This document shows positions 23,891 to 31,541 of a stretch of DNA of 54,297 nt, piece after piece. The first letter of the stretch is position 1. Each line of letters opens with the position of its first letter. A model generated the notes under the pieces. It was not told the origin of the DNA and searched no databases. It saw only the letters and a list, made by a program, of their open reading frames with translations. Position numbers and translations under genes: made by a program. The stretch lies in NCBI RefSeq assembly GCF_900142195.1, contig NZ_FRAB01000044.1, positions 1 to 54,297 of the forward strand. The letters run 5' to 3'. This stretch comes from Paraburkholderia terricola. GTDB lineage: Bacteria; Pseudomonadota; Gammaproteobacteria; Burkholderiales; Burkholderiaceae.

Positions 23891-26284
23891 ATGCAATCCA
23901 CGTCTCCGAACTCCCCACCGCCCGCGCCGCACAAGCGCAAACGCCCGTTGTGGCTGAAGCTGGTCCTTGGCTTTGTCGGTCTGATCGTCGCTGGCATCGT
24001 GTGCGTGCTGCTGGTGCTCGGCTATGCGCTGGTGGTGGCAACGCCCAACCTGCCGTCACTCGAGGCGCTCACCGACTACCGGCCCAAGGTGCCGCTGCGC
24101 ATCTACACGGCCGACCATGTGCTGATCGGCGAATTCGGCGAGGAGCGGCGCGACATCGTCCATATTCAGGAGGTGCCCGATAGTCTGAAGAAGGCCGTGC
24201 TCGCCATCGAAGACGCGCGCTTCTACGATCACGGCGGCGTCGACCTCACGGGTATCGCGCGGGCCGGCTTCGTCGCGCTCACCAACGGCCACGCCACGCA
24301 AGGCGCCAGCACGATCACCATGCAAGTGGCGCGCAACTTCTTCCTGTCGAGCGAGAAGACCTACACGCGCAAGATTTACGAAATGCTGCTCGCGTACAAG
24401 ATCGAGTCGAAGCTGACTAAAGATCAGATTCTGGAGGTGTATATGAATCAGATCTATCTCGGTCAGCGCGCCTATGGCTTCGCGAGCGCGGCGCGGGTGT
24501 ACTTCGGCAAGGATCTGAAGGACCTGACGCTGGCCGAGTCGGCGATGCTCGCCGGTCTGCCGAAGGCGCCCTCCGCGTATAACCCGGTGGTCAATCCGAA
24601 GCGCGCGAAAGTGCGCCAGGAGTACATCCTGCAACGCATGTACGAACTGCGCTACATCACCCAGCAGCAATACGACGAGGCCAGCAAGCAGGCGCTCGTG
24701 GTCAAGGGCGCGGGCAAGGAATTCAGCGTGCACGCGGAGTACGTCGCGGAAATGGTGCGGCAGATGATGTACGCGCAGTATCGCGAAGAGGCGTACACGC
24801 GCGGCCTGAACGTCGTCACCACGATCGACTCCGCCGATCAGGACGTCGCTTATCGCGCGCTGCGCAAAGGCCTGATGGATTACGAGCGGCGCCACGGCTA
24901 TCGCGGCCCGGAAGCGTTCATCGATCTGCCGTCCGATGCGGACGACCGCGAACAGGCGATCGACGACGCACTGCTGGAGCATCCCGACAACGGCGAGATC
25001 ATCGCCGCCGTCGTGACGGCGGCGAGCCCGAAGCAGGTGCAGGCCACCTTCATCGACGGCAATGTCGCGACCATCCAGGGCGACGGCCTGCGTTTCGCGC
25101 AGGCCGCGCTCAATGCGCGCGCGCAGCCGAATCAGCGACTGCGGCCCGGTGCGATCGTCCGCCTCGTCAAGAACGACGACGGCAACTGGTCGATCACGCA
25201 ATTGCCGCAAGTGGAAGGCGCGTTCGTCTCGGTGGTGCCGCAAGACGGCGCGATTCGCGCGCTGGTCGGCGGCTTCGACTTCAACAAGAACAAGTTCAAT
25301 CACGTGACCCAGGCGTGGCGTCAGCCGGGTTCGAGTTTCAAGCCGTTCATTTATTCGGCATCGCTCGAAAAGGGACTCGGCCCGGCGACGGTGATCAACG
25401 ACGCCCCGCTCTTTTTCAGCGCCGCGGAGACCGGCGGGCAGCCGTGGGAACCGAAGAACTACGGCGGCGGTTTCGACGGTCCGATGACCATGCGCACGGC
25501 GCTGCAGAAGTCGAAGAACCTGGTGTCGATCCGCATCCTCAGCCAGATCGGCACCAAGTACGCGCAGCAGTACATCACGCGCTTCGGCTTCGACGCGGAG
25601 CGTCACCCGGCCTATCTGCCGATGGCGCTCGGCGCGGGTCTCGTCACGCCGTTGCAAATGGCGGGCGCGTTCTCGGTGTTCGCCAACGGCGGCTACCGGA
25701 TCAACCCGTATCTGATCGCCGAGGTCACGGATCAGCGCGGCATCGTCGTCGCCCATGCGCAACCGCTAGTGGCCGAGCAAAGCGCGCCGCACGCCATCGA
25801 GCCGCGCAACGCGTACGTGATGAACAGCCTGCTGCAAGGTGTCGCGCAACGCGGCACGGGCGCCAAATCCAATGTGCTGAAACGCACCGATCTCGGCGGC
25901 AAGACGGGCACGACCAACGATTCGCGCGACGCGTGGTTCGCCGGTTATCAGCACACGGTCACGGCGATCGCGTGGATCGGCTACGACAATCCGCGCAGTC
26001 TCGGCGACAAGGAAACCGGCGGCGGCCTGGCGTTGCCGGTGTGGATCGAATACATGGGTCGCGCGCTCAAGGGCGTGCCGGACTACAAGATGCCGAAGCC
26101 GGACAATGTGGTCGAAGTCGGCTCGGAACTGTATTTCGACGAGTTCACGCCGGGGCACGGTTTCATCGCGACGGTCGGCATCAGCCAGGCCGCGCTGGAT
26201 GCGGCGAACGGCGCATCGGAGGCGCCCGCGCAGGTCGACGAGCAGGAAAAGCAGAACATCATGAATCTGTTCCGCGGGCATTAG
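23891..26284 (+). CDS. mrcA: Penicillin-binding protein 1A
   Basis: 797 residues, a bifunctional peptidoglycan glycosyltransferase/transpeptidase anchored by one N-terminal helix (about 23-48). The GT51 domain shows EDARFYDHGGVD (catalytic Glu about 107), 'GASTITMQVARN' and 'KIYEMLLAYKIE'. An OB-like insert follows, then the transpeptidase with catalytic Ser481 in GSSFKPF, an SKN motif near 539 and Lys671 in KTGTT. It diverges from pilM; the mrcA-pil neighbourhood is widespread in proteobacteria. Confidence 0.96.
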   Translation: MQSTSPNSPPPAPHKRKRPLWLKLVLGFVGLIVAGIVCVLLVLGYALVVATPNLPSLEALTDYRPKVPLRIYTADHVLIGEFGEERRDIVHIQEVPDSLKKAVLAIEDARFYDHGGVDLTGIARAGFVALTNGHATQGASTITMQVARNFFLSSEKTYTRKIYEMLLAYKIESKLTKDQILEVYMNQIYLGQRAYGFASAARVYFGKDLKDLTLAESAMLAGLPKAPSAYNPVVNPKRAKVRQEYILQRMYELRYITQQQYDEASKQALVVKGAGKEFSVHAEYVAEMVRQMMYAQYREEAYTRGLNVVTTIDSADQDVAYRALRKGLMDYERRHGYRGPEAFIDLPSDADDREQAIDDALLEHPDNGEIIAAVVTAASPKQVQATFIDGNVATIQGDGLRFAQAALNARAQPNQRLRPGAIVRLVKNDDGNWSITQLPQVEGAFVSVVPQDGAIRALVGGFDFNKNKFNHVTQAWRQPGSSFKPFIYSASLEKGLGPATVINDAPLFFSAAETGGQPWEPKNYGGGFDGPMTMRTALQKSKNLVSIRILSQIGTKYAQQYITRFGFDAERHPAYLPMALGAGLVTPLQMAGAFSVFANGGYRINPYLIAEVTDQRGIVVAHAQPLVAEQSAPHAIEPRNAYVMNSLLQGVAQRGTGAKSNVLKRTDLGGKTGTTNDSRDAWFAGYQHTVTAIAWIGYDNPRSLGDKETGGGLALPVWIEYMGRALKGVPDYKMPKPDNVVEVGSELYFDEFTPGHGFIATVGISQAALDAANGASEAPAQVDEQEKQNIMNLFRGH

Positions 26285-26310
26285 AGAACCGCCGTAGCCC
26301 GTTGAAGAAA

Positions 26311-26340
26311 ACCGCCGCGCTCGATGCGCGGCGGTGTCGT
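26311..26340 (+). terminator. Hairpin after mrcA, between convergent genes
   Basis: Perfect 10-base stem ACCGCCGCGC/GCGCGGCGGT with a 5-base loop, about 27 bases after the mrcA stop and followed by GTCGTTTC. The U-tract is weak; it may also serve leftward for cyaY. Confidence 0.6.
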
Positions 26341-26416
26341 TTCAGCTTGCTTTGGCGGGCGGTCCGTCAGTCGCGAGGCGCGCTTCGGGCAGTCGCGGCC
26401 CCGCCTTAACCCGGAT

Positions 26417-26734
26417 TCACGCTTCGAAGTGAACCGGCTCGCCGGCCTGTTGCGTCGCGTACTCCGACAGCGCGGCGAAAAACTCCGTACCACTGCGGGT
26501 ATCGCGCCATTCACCATCGACGAAACGGAAGTGAAAGCCGCCCGCTTTCGCGGCGATCCAGATCTCGCTCATCGGCGGCTGAAGGTTCACGATGATCTTC
26601 GAACGGTTCTCGAATTCGAGGGTCAGCACATTGCCGCTGCGCTCGAATTCGATGTCGGCGTCGGTGTCGTCGAGTGCGCGTTCGATGGCGGCTAGCGCGG
26701 CTTCCGCGCGGGTCAGGTATTCACTATCGGACAT
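26417..26734 (-). CDS. cyaY: Frataxin-like iron-binding protein CyaY
   Basis: 105 residues. It binds iron at acidic surface residues and modulates IscS during iron-sulfur cluster assembly. An acidic first helix ('IERALDDTDADIEFE') is followed by the sheet signature 'VLTLEFENRSKIIVNLQPPMSEIWIAAKAGGFHF'. ATG 26734 is chosen because GGAG lies seven bases upstream; an ATG at 26746 has no site. Only 35 bases separate its start from the divergent lptM start. Confidence 0.95.
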   Translation of the reverse strand: MSDSEYLTRAEAALAAIERALDDTDADIEFERSGNVLTLEFENRSKIIVNLQPPMSEIWIAAKAGGFHFRFVDGEWRDTRSGTEFFAALSEYATQQAGEPVHFEA

Positions 26735-26769
26735 GCTAAACTCCATCGATTATTTATTCAGGGACAGTC

Positions 26770-27078
26770 ATGCGAGTCGTTTCTCGGATGCGCGCAGCGG
26801 CGCCCGGCCGCGCGATTGTAGCGGGTCTAGCCATTCTCGCAGGTTGTGCACTTGCCGGCTGCGGGCAGCGTGGTTCGCTCTATTTGCCCACCGTGCCGCC
26901 GCTCCCGGCCAAGCCGATCGACCGCACGCAACCGCCGTCGCCGGATGAAGTGAAACCCAGCGCCGAAACCGCCGACGAAACGGGCACCGTGCCGAATACG
27001 TCGGGCACGCCGCTCACGCTGGCGCCGGAAAACCAACTCGCCGCGCCGCCTGCCTCCGCCGTTACTCCCGCTCAATAA
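26770..27078 (+). CDS. lptM: LptM-like small lipoprotein
   Basis: 102 residues. The lipobox is LAGC-G (about residues 28-32), followed by the family hallmark 'GCGQRGSLYLP' and a Pro/Ala-rich disordered tail. LptM (YifL) binds the LptD-LptE translocon and helps LptD disulfide maturation in enterobacteria; the same role is inferred here. It lies 9 bases before lysA, as in many proteobacteria. AGGGA precedes the ATG. Confidence 0.85.
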   Translation: MRVVSRMRAAAPGRAIVAGLAILAGCALAGCGQRGSLYLPTVPPLPAKPIDRTQPPSPDEVKPSAETADETGTVPNTSGTPLTLAPENQLAAPPASAVTPAQ

Positions 27079-27087
27079 GACCCTCGC

Positions 27088-28350
27088 ATGACTCGATCCG
27101 CTTTTGACTACGTCGATGGCGTGTTGCACGCCGAAGGCGTGTCCGCCGTCTCGCTCGCCGAACAGTTCGGCACGCCGCTCTACGTCTATTCGCGCGCCGC
27201 GCTCACCGATGCCTGGAACGCGTACGCCGGCGCTTGCGCAGGCCGCCGCGCGAGCGTGCACGTGGCCGTCAAGGCGAACAGCAACCTCGCGGTGCTGAAC
27301 GTGTTCGCGCGTCTCGGCGCCGGCTTCGATATCGTGTCGGGCGGCGAACTGGCGCGTGTGCTGGCGGCCGGCGGTAAAGCGGAAAACACCGTGTTTTCCG
27401 GCGTCGGCAAGAGTGCGGACGAAATGCGCGACGCGCTCGCGGCCGGCGTGAAGTGCTTCAACGTCGAATCGATTCCTGAACTGGACCGCCTGAATGCGGT
27501 GGCCGCCGACATGAGCAAGAAAGCTCCGGTTTCGCTGCGCGTGAATCCGGACGTCGACGCGAAGACGCATCCGTATATTTCCACCGGGCTGAAGTCGAAC
27601 AAGTTCGGCGTCGCATTCGAAGACGCGCGCGCGACGTATCGAGCCGCCGCGGCGATGACTCATCTCGAGGTGATCGGCATCGACTGCCATATCGGTTCGC
27701 AGATCACCGAAGTCGCGCCGTATCTCGACGCGGTCGACAAGTTGCTGGAACTGGTCGAACAGATCGAGCAGGACGGCGTGAGCATTCGCCACATCGACGT
27801 GGGCGGCGGTCTCGGCATCACCTACGACGATGAAGCACCGCCGGAAATCGGCGCGTTCGTGCGCACCGTGCTCGATCGCATCGAAGCGCGTGGCCACGGC
27901 CATCGTGAAGTGTATTTCGAGCCGGGTCGTTCGCTGGTGGGCAATGCGGGCGTGCTGCTCACGCGCGTCGAGTTTCTGAAGCCGGGTGCGGAAAAGAATT
28001 TCGCCATCGTCGACGCCGCGATGAACGACCTCGCGCGCCCCGCCATGTACGAGGCGTACCACGCGATCGAAGCAGCGGCGAAGCGCGACGTACCGGCGCA
28101 TGTCTACGACGTGGTCGGCCCGGTTTGCGAAAGCGGCGACTGGCTGGGTCGCGAGCGTCTGCTGGCGATCGAACCCGGCGATTTGCTGGCGATTCGTTCG
28201 GCCGGCGCGTACGGCTTCGTGATGAGCTCCAACTACAACACCCGTCCGCGTGCGGCGGAAGTGATGGTGGATGGTACACAAGCGCATGTGGTGCGCGCCC
28301 GCGAAGAGATCAAGCAGTTGTTTGCGGGAGAAACGATCCTGCCGGCGTAA
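27088..28350 (+). CDS. lysA: Diaminopimelate decarboxylase
   Basis: 420 residues. It is the last step of lysine synthesis, decarboxylating meso-diaminopimelate with PLP. The PLP Lys62 is in HVAVKANSNL; other motifs are 'HIGSQITE', 'DVGGGLGITY', 'FEPGRSLVGNAG' and 'GPVCESGDW', which holds a substrate-contacting Cys from the partner subunit. Alanine-racemase-type barrel first, beta domain last. It is probably co-transcribed with lptM and ends at a strong terminator. Confidence 0.97.
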   Translation: MTRSAFDYVDGVLHAEGVSAVSLAEQFGTPLYVYSRAALTDAWNAYAGACAGRRASVHVAVKANSNLAVLNVFARLGAGFDIVSGGELARVLAAGGKAENTVFSGVGKSADEMRDALAAGVKCFNVESIPELDRLNAVAADMSKKAPVSLRVNPDVDAKTHPYISTGLKSNKFGVAFEDARATYRAAAAMTHLEVIGIDCHIGSQITEVAPYLDAVDKLLELVEQIEQDGVSIRHIDVGGGLGITYDDEAPPEIGAFVRTVLDRIEARGHGHREVYFEPGRSLVGNAGVLLTRVEFLKPGAEKNFAIVDAAMNDLARPAMYEAYHAIEAAAKRDVPAHVYDVVGPVCESGDWLGRERLLAIEPGDLLAIRSAGAYGFVMSSNYNTRPRAAEVMVDGTQAHVVRAREEIKQLFAGETILPA

Positions 28351-28371
28351 ACGTCGAGTTCGGCGTCTGAC

Positions 28372-28405
28372 AAAAAAGGCGATGCCGCCGCGGCATCGCC
28401 TTTTT
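28372..28405. terminator. Bidirectional terminator between lysA and msrQ
   Basis: Near-perfect hairpin AAAAAAGGCGATGCCG-CCG-CGGCATCGCCTTTTT with A and T runs on both sides, lying between the convergent lysA and msrQ stops, so it can end both transcripts. Confidence 0.93.
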
Positions 28406-28428
28406 AGTTTGTGCGACTCGCTTGCCGG

Positions 28429-29124
28429 TCAACCCGCCTTCGACCTTCGCTCGCGCAGCCATACGATCAACCGCCACCCCAGCAGCGCCAGCATGATTGC
28501 GCCGTAAAGCTTCGGCAACAGCAGATCGTTCTTGCCCGCCTTCATCCACCAGAAGTGCAGGATCGCGAGCACGCCGATCGCGTAGATCGCGCGATGCAAT
28601 GTCTGCCAGCGACGGCCGAGTTTGCGCACCATCGCGCGCGGCGACGTCACGGCCAACGCGATCAGCAACAGGAACGCCGCGAAACCAACGGTGATGAAGG
28701 GCCGCTTGCCGATGTCCTTCACGATCTCGGCGACATCGAACCACTTGTCGAACCAGAGGTAAGTGGTGAAGTGCAGCGTCGCGTAGAAGAAGGCGTAGAG
28801 CCCGAGCATCCGCCGAAAGCGCACGAACGTGGCGACCCCGGTCAACCGGCGCAAGGGCGTCACGGCCAGCGTGATGCAAAGAAAGACGAGCGTCCAGAGA
28901 CCGGTGGAGCGCGTGATGAATTCGATCGGATTCGAGCCGAGCCGATCGGTCATGCCGAACAACACGATGCGCGCGAGCGGATACAGCGCGGCGACAAACA
29001 CCGCGATTTTCGCCGGCACGATCCAGCGCGCGCCGGATGCGGGCCGCTTCACGGTCGTGGACGCGTGCGCTGCTCGCGGCGCCTTGCGCCCGCTCACAGC
29101 GGAAGTCTGTGTATCGAAAGCCAT
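28429..29124 (-). CDS. msrQ: MsrQ, heme-binding membrane subunit of periplasmic methionine sulfoxide reductase
   Basis: 231 residues with about six membrane helices and the ferric-reductase-like fold. Conserved helix His residues (in 'YATLHFTTYLWFD' and 'LHRAIYAIGVLAILHFWW') should bind heme b. It carries electrons from quinone or flavin in the inner membrane to MsrP. The N-terminal 30 residues are basic and cytoplasmic. It lies 11 bases after msrP in the same direction, so one operon. Confidence 0.93.
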   Translation of the reverse strand: MAFDTQTSAVSGRKAPRAAHASTTVKRPASGARWIVPAKIAVFVAALYPLARIVLFGMTDRLGSNPIEFITRSTGLWTLVFLCITLAVTPLRRLTGVATFVRFRRMLGLYAFFYATLHFTTYLWFDKWFDVAEIVKDIGKRPFITVGFAAFLLLIALAVTSPRAMVRKLGRRWQTLHRAIYAIGVLAILHFWWMKAGKNDLLLPKLYGAIMLALLGWRLIVWLRERRSKAG

Positions 29125-29135
29125 GGTCGCGTTGC

Positions 29136-30131
29136 TCAGAAATTCTTCTTCAGGTCCATGCCCTGATAAAGCGACGCGACCTGATCGCCGTAGCCGTTGA
29201 ACATCAGCGTCTTGCGCTTGGGCGTGAAAAAGCCGTCCTCACCGATGCGCCGCTCGGTCGCCTGGCTCCAGCGCGGATGATCGACGTTCGGGTTCACGTT
29301 CGAATAGAAACCGTATTCGCTCGACGCATAGGTGTTCCAACTGGTCGGCGGCTGCTTGTCGAGAAAGCGGATCTTCACCAGCGACTTCGCGCTCTTGAAG
29401 CCGTATTTCCACGGCACCACGATGCGAATCGGCGCGCCGTTCTGATTCGGCAGCACCTGCCCGTAAACACCCATCGTCAGGAGCGTCAGCGGATTCATTG
29501 CTTCATCCATGCGCAGCCCCTCGGAGTACGGCCAATCGAGCACCGGCGTCGAGAGTCCGGGCATCTGCGACGCATCAGCCAGCGTGATGAATTGCACGTA
29601 CTTCGCATTGCCGGTCGGCTGCACGCGCTTGATCAGTTCCGAGAGCGGCACGCCGATCCACGGAATCACCATCGACCAGCCTTCGACGCAGCGCAGCCGG
29701 TACACGCGCTCCTCGAGCGGCGCGAGCTTCAGCAATTCATCGATGTCGTACACCTTCGGATTTTTGATTTCGCCCTCGACGCTCACCTTCCACGGGTGCG
29801 GGCGCAATGTGCCGGCGTTATGCGACGGATCGGCCTTATCGGTGCCGAACTCGTAGTAGTTGTTGTAGCTCGTGATGTCCTTGAACGGCGTGATCTTGTC
29901 GAGCGCGACGAACTTCGCGTTGGTCTTCGCCGCGAGCTTTTGCGCCTTCGGGTCCGGCGATGAATACGCCGCCAGCGCCTCGCCATTCACGCCGATCAGA
30001 CCGCCGAGCGCCAGCGCGCCCGCCGCCTGCAACACACGCCGCCGGTTCTCGAATACGTGCCGCGGCGTGATTTCGCTACGCGCGATATCGTCGCCGAGGA
30101 GTTGAATTCTGTCGCTTCGCTTGATCCACAT
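29136..30131 (-). CDS. msrP: MsrP, periplasmic molybdopterin methionine sulfoxide reductase
   Basis: 331 residues. A Tat signal is visible ('NRRRVLQAAGALALGGLIG', about residues 28-47). The sulfite-oxidase-like fold has the molybdenum-ligating Cys in 'RLRCVEGWSMVIPW'. It reduces oxidised methionines in periplasmic proteins. ATG 30131 is preceded by AAGGAG; a longer in-frame start at 30167 is rejected on that ground. First gene of the msrPQ operon. Confidence 0.95.
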   Translation of the reverse strand: MWIKRSDRIQLLGDDIARSEITPRHVFENRRRVLQAAGALALGGLIGVNGEALAAYSSPDPKAQKLAAKTNAKFVALDKITPFKDITSYNNYYEFGTDKADPSHNAGTLRPHPWKVSVEGEIKNPKVYDIDELLKLAPLEERVYRLRCVEGWSMVIPWIGVPLSELIKRVQPTGNAKYVQFITLADASQMPGLSTPVLDWPYSEGLRMDEAMNPLTLLTMGVYGQVLPNQNGAPIRIVVPWKYGFKSAKSLVKIRFLDKQPPTSWNTYASSEYGFYSNVNPNVDHPRWSQATERRIGEDGFFTPKRKTLMFNGYGDQVASLYQGMDLKKNF

Positions 30132-30270
30132 CGTCCTGCTCCTTGCCGGCCCCGCCGGTTCGTTCATTTTACGGGGCCGAAGTCATGATCGCTTGTCCCG
30201 CGTCCGTCCAGCTATTCGTCGCTACTGCCATGACGAACACGTCGGGCGCGGCAAATATTCCGTCAGCCAT

Positions 30271-30304
30271 AAAAAAACCGCCGGTGCGAAGCACGCGGCG
30301 GTTC
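30271..30304 (-). terminator. Terminator of the resB-ccsB transcript
   Basis: Stem AACCGCCG(C)GTGC/GCACCGGCGGTT with a short TTC loop; read leftward it is followed by seven T residues. It lies about 25 bases beyond the ccsB stop. Confidence 0.9.
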
Positions 30305-30328
30305 TTAGTCGGGGCGGAGCGGCGAATC

Positions 30329-31537
30329 TTACAGCTTGCCGTAGCTATGCAGCCCCGACAGGAACATGTTGACGCCGAGAAACGCGAAAGTCGTCACCAG
30401 CAGGCCGGTCAGCGCCCACCAGGCGGCGACCGCGCCGCGCAGACCTTTCATCAGACGCATGTGCAGCCATGCCGCATAGTTGAGCCAGACGATCAGCGCC
30501 CACGTTTCCTTCGGGTCCCAGCTCCAGTAGCCGCCCCACGCTTCGGCGGCCCACAGCGCGCCGAGAATCGTCGCGATCGTGAAGAAGGCGAAGCCGACGG
30601 CGATCGACTTGTACATCACGTCGTCGAGCACTTCGAGCGCCGGAAGGCGATCGGCCAGCACGCCGCGCTCTTTCATCAGGTACGCGACGCCGACCATGGC
30701 CGACAACGCAAAGCTGCCGTAGCCGATGAAGTTCGCCGGCACGTGAATCTTCATCCACCAGCTTTGCAGCGCCGGCACGAGCGGCTGGATCTGCTGCGCG
30801 TCACGGGCGACCGAGTACCACATCAGGAAGCCGACGGCGGCGCTGATCACCAGCAGCACGAACGCGCCGAGCGCGCGCGTGTTGTAGTGCTGCTCGTAAT
30901 ACAGATAGAACAACGCGGTGATCAGGCTGAACAGCACGAATACTTCATACAGGTTCGAGACCGGAATATGGCCGACGTCCGAGCCGATCAGGTATGACTC
31001 GTACCAGCGCACCATCAGCCCGACGAAGCCCATGACCACCGCGGCCCATGTCATCTTCGAACCGATTGCCGCACCGGTTGGCGAGCGCGACAGCAGGCCG
31101 ATCCAGTAGAACACGGTGGCGAACACGAACAGCGCACTCATCCACAGAATCGCGGATTGGCTCGAGAGGAAATACTTCAGGAAGAAGGCCTGATCGGCAC
31201 GGGCCAGATCGCCCTGGTAAATCTGGATCGCCCACAACGACAGCGCCGCGATGCCGACCATCAGCGGACGCACCGGCTTCCAACGCCAGCCGAGCACGAC
31301 GAACACCGGCACCGCGCACACCAGCACCAGCTTGTCGTAGTAGTTCATGAACGCGTGATAGTGCGACAGCGCGAACCCCGCGCCAGCGACCATCACGACG
31401 GCGAACAGCCAGTCGAAGACACCGAGCCGTTTCAGAAACGGTCGCTCGTCGTACTCCGCCACGTTGAGCGACTCGCCCGCGAGCGCCTTGCTGGGCCGCG
31501 ACGATGATGAGGAGGGGGAAACCTGAGTCAAGTCCAT
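30329..31537 (-). CDS. ccsB: System II cytochrome c synthetase subunit, CcsA/ResC type (often annotated CcsB)
   Basis: 402 residues with about eight membrane helices. The heme-handling WWD motif is intact (WGGYWSWDPKETWAL, about residue 330), and His residues flank it ('WWMKIHVPANFIGY', 'HMRLMKGL'). With ResB it exports heme and ligates it to CXXCH apocytochromes in the periplasm. NCBI names this branch CcsB although its motif is that of CcsA/ResC. It starts 4 bases after the resB stop. Confidence 0.93.
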   Translation of the reverse strand: MDLTQVSPSSSSSRPSKALAGESLNVAEYDERPFLKRLGVFDWLFAVVMVAGAGFALSHYHAFMNYYDKLVLVCAVPVFVVLGWRWKPVRPLMVGIAALSLWAIQIYQGDLARADQAFFLKYFLSSQSAILWMSALFVFATVFYWIGLLSRSPTGAAIGSKMTWAAVVMGFVGLMVRWYESYLIGSDVGHIPVSNLYEVFVLFSLITALFYLYYEQHYNTRALGAFVLLVISAAVGFLMWYSVARDAQQIQPLVPALQSWWMKIHVPANFIGYGSFALSAMVGVAYLMKERGVLADRLPALEVLDDVMYKSIAVGFAFFTIATILGALWAAEAWGGYWSWDPKETWALIVWLNYAAWLHMRLMKGLRGAVAAWWALTGLLVTTFAFLGVNMFLSGLHSYGKL

Positions 31538-31541
31538 GATC

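Noticed and set aside
24056..25762. Leftward 568-codon open frame opposite mrcA
   Set aside because: Antisense shadow of a clear PBP1a; Arg-rich, no motif, no ribosome-binding site.
26827..28287. Leftward 486-codon open frame opposite lysA
   Set aside because: Antisense shadow of lysA; no independent evidence.
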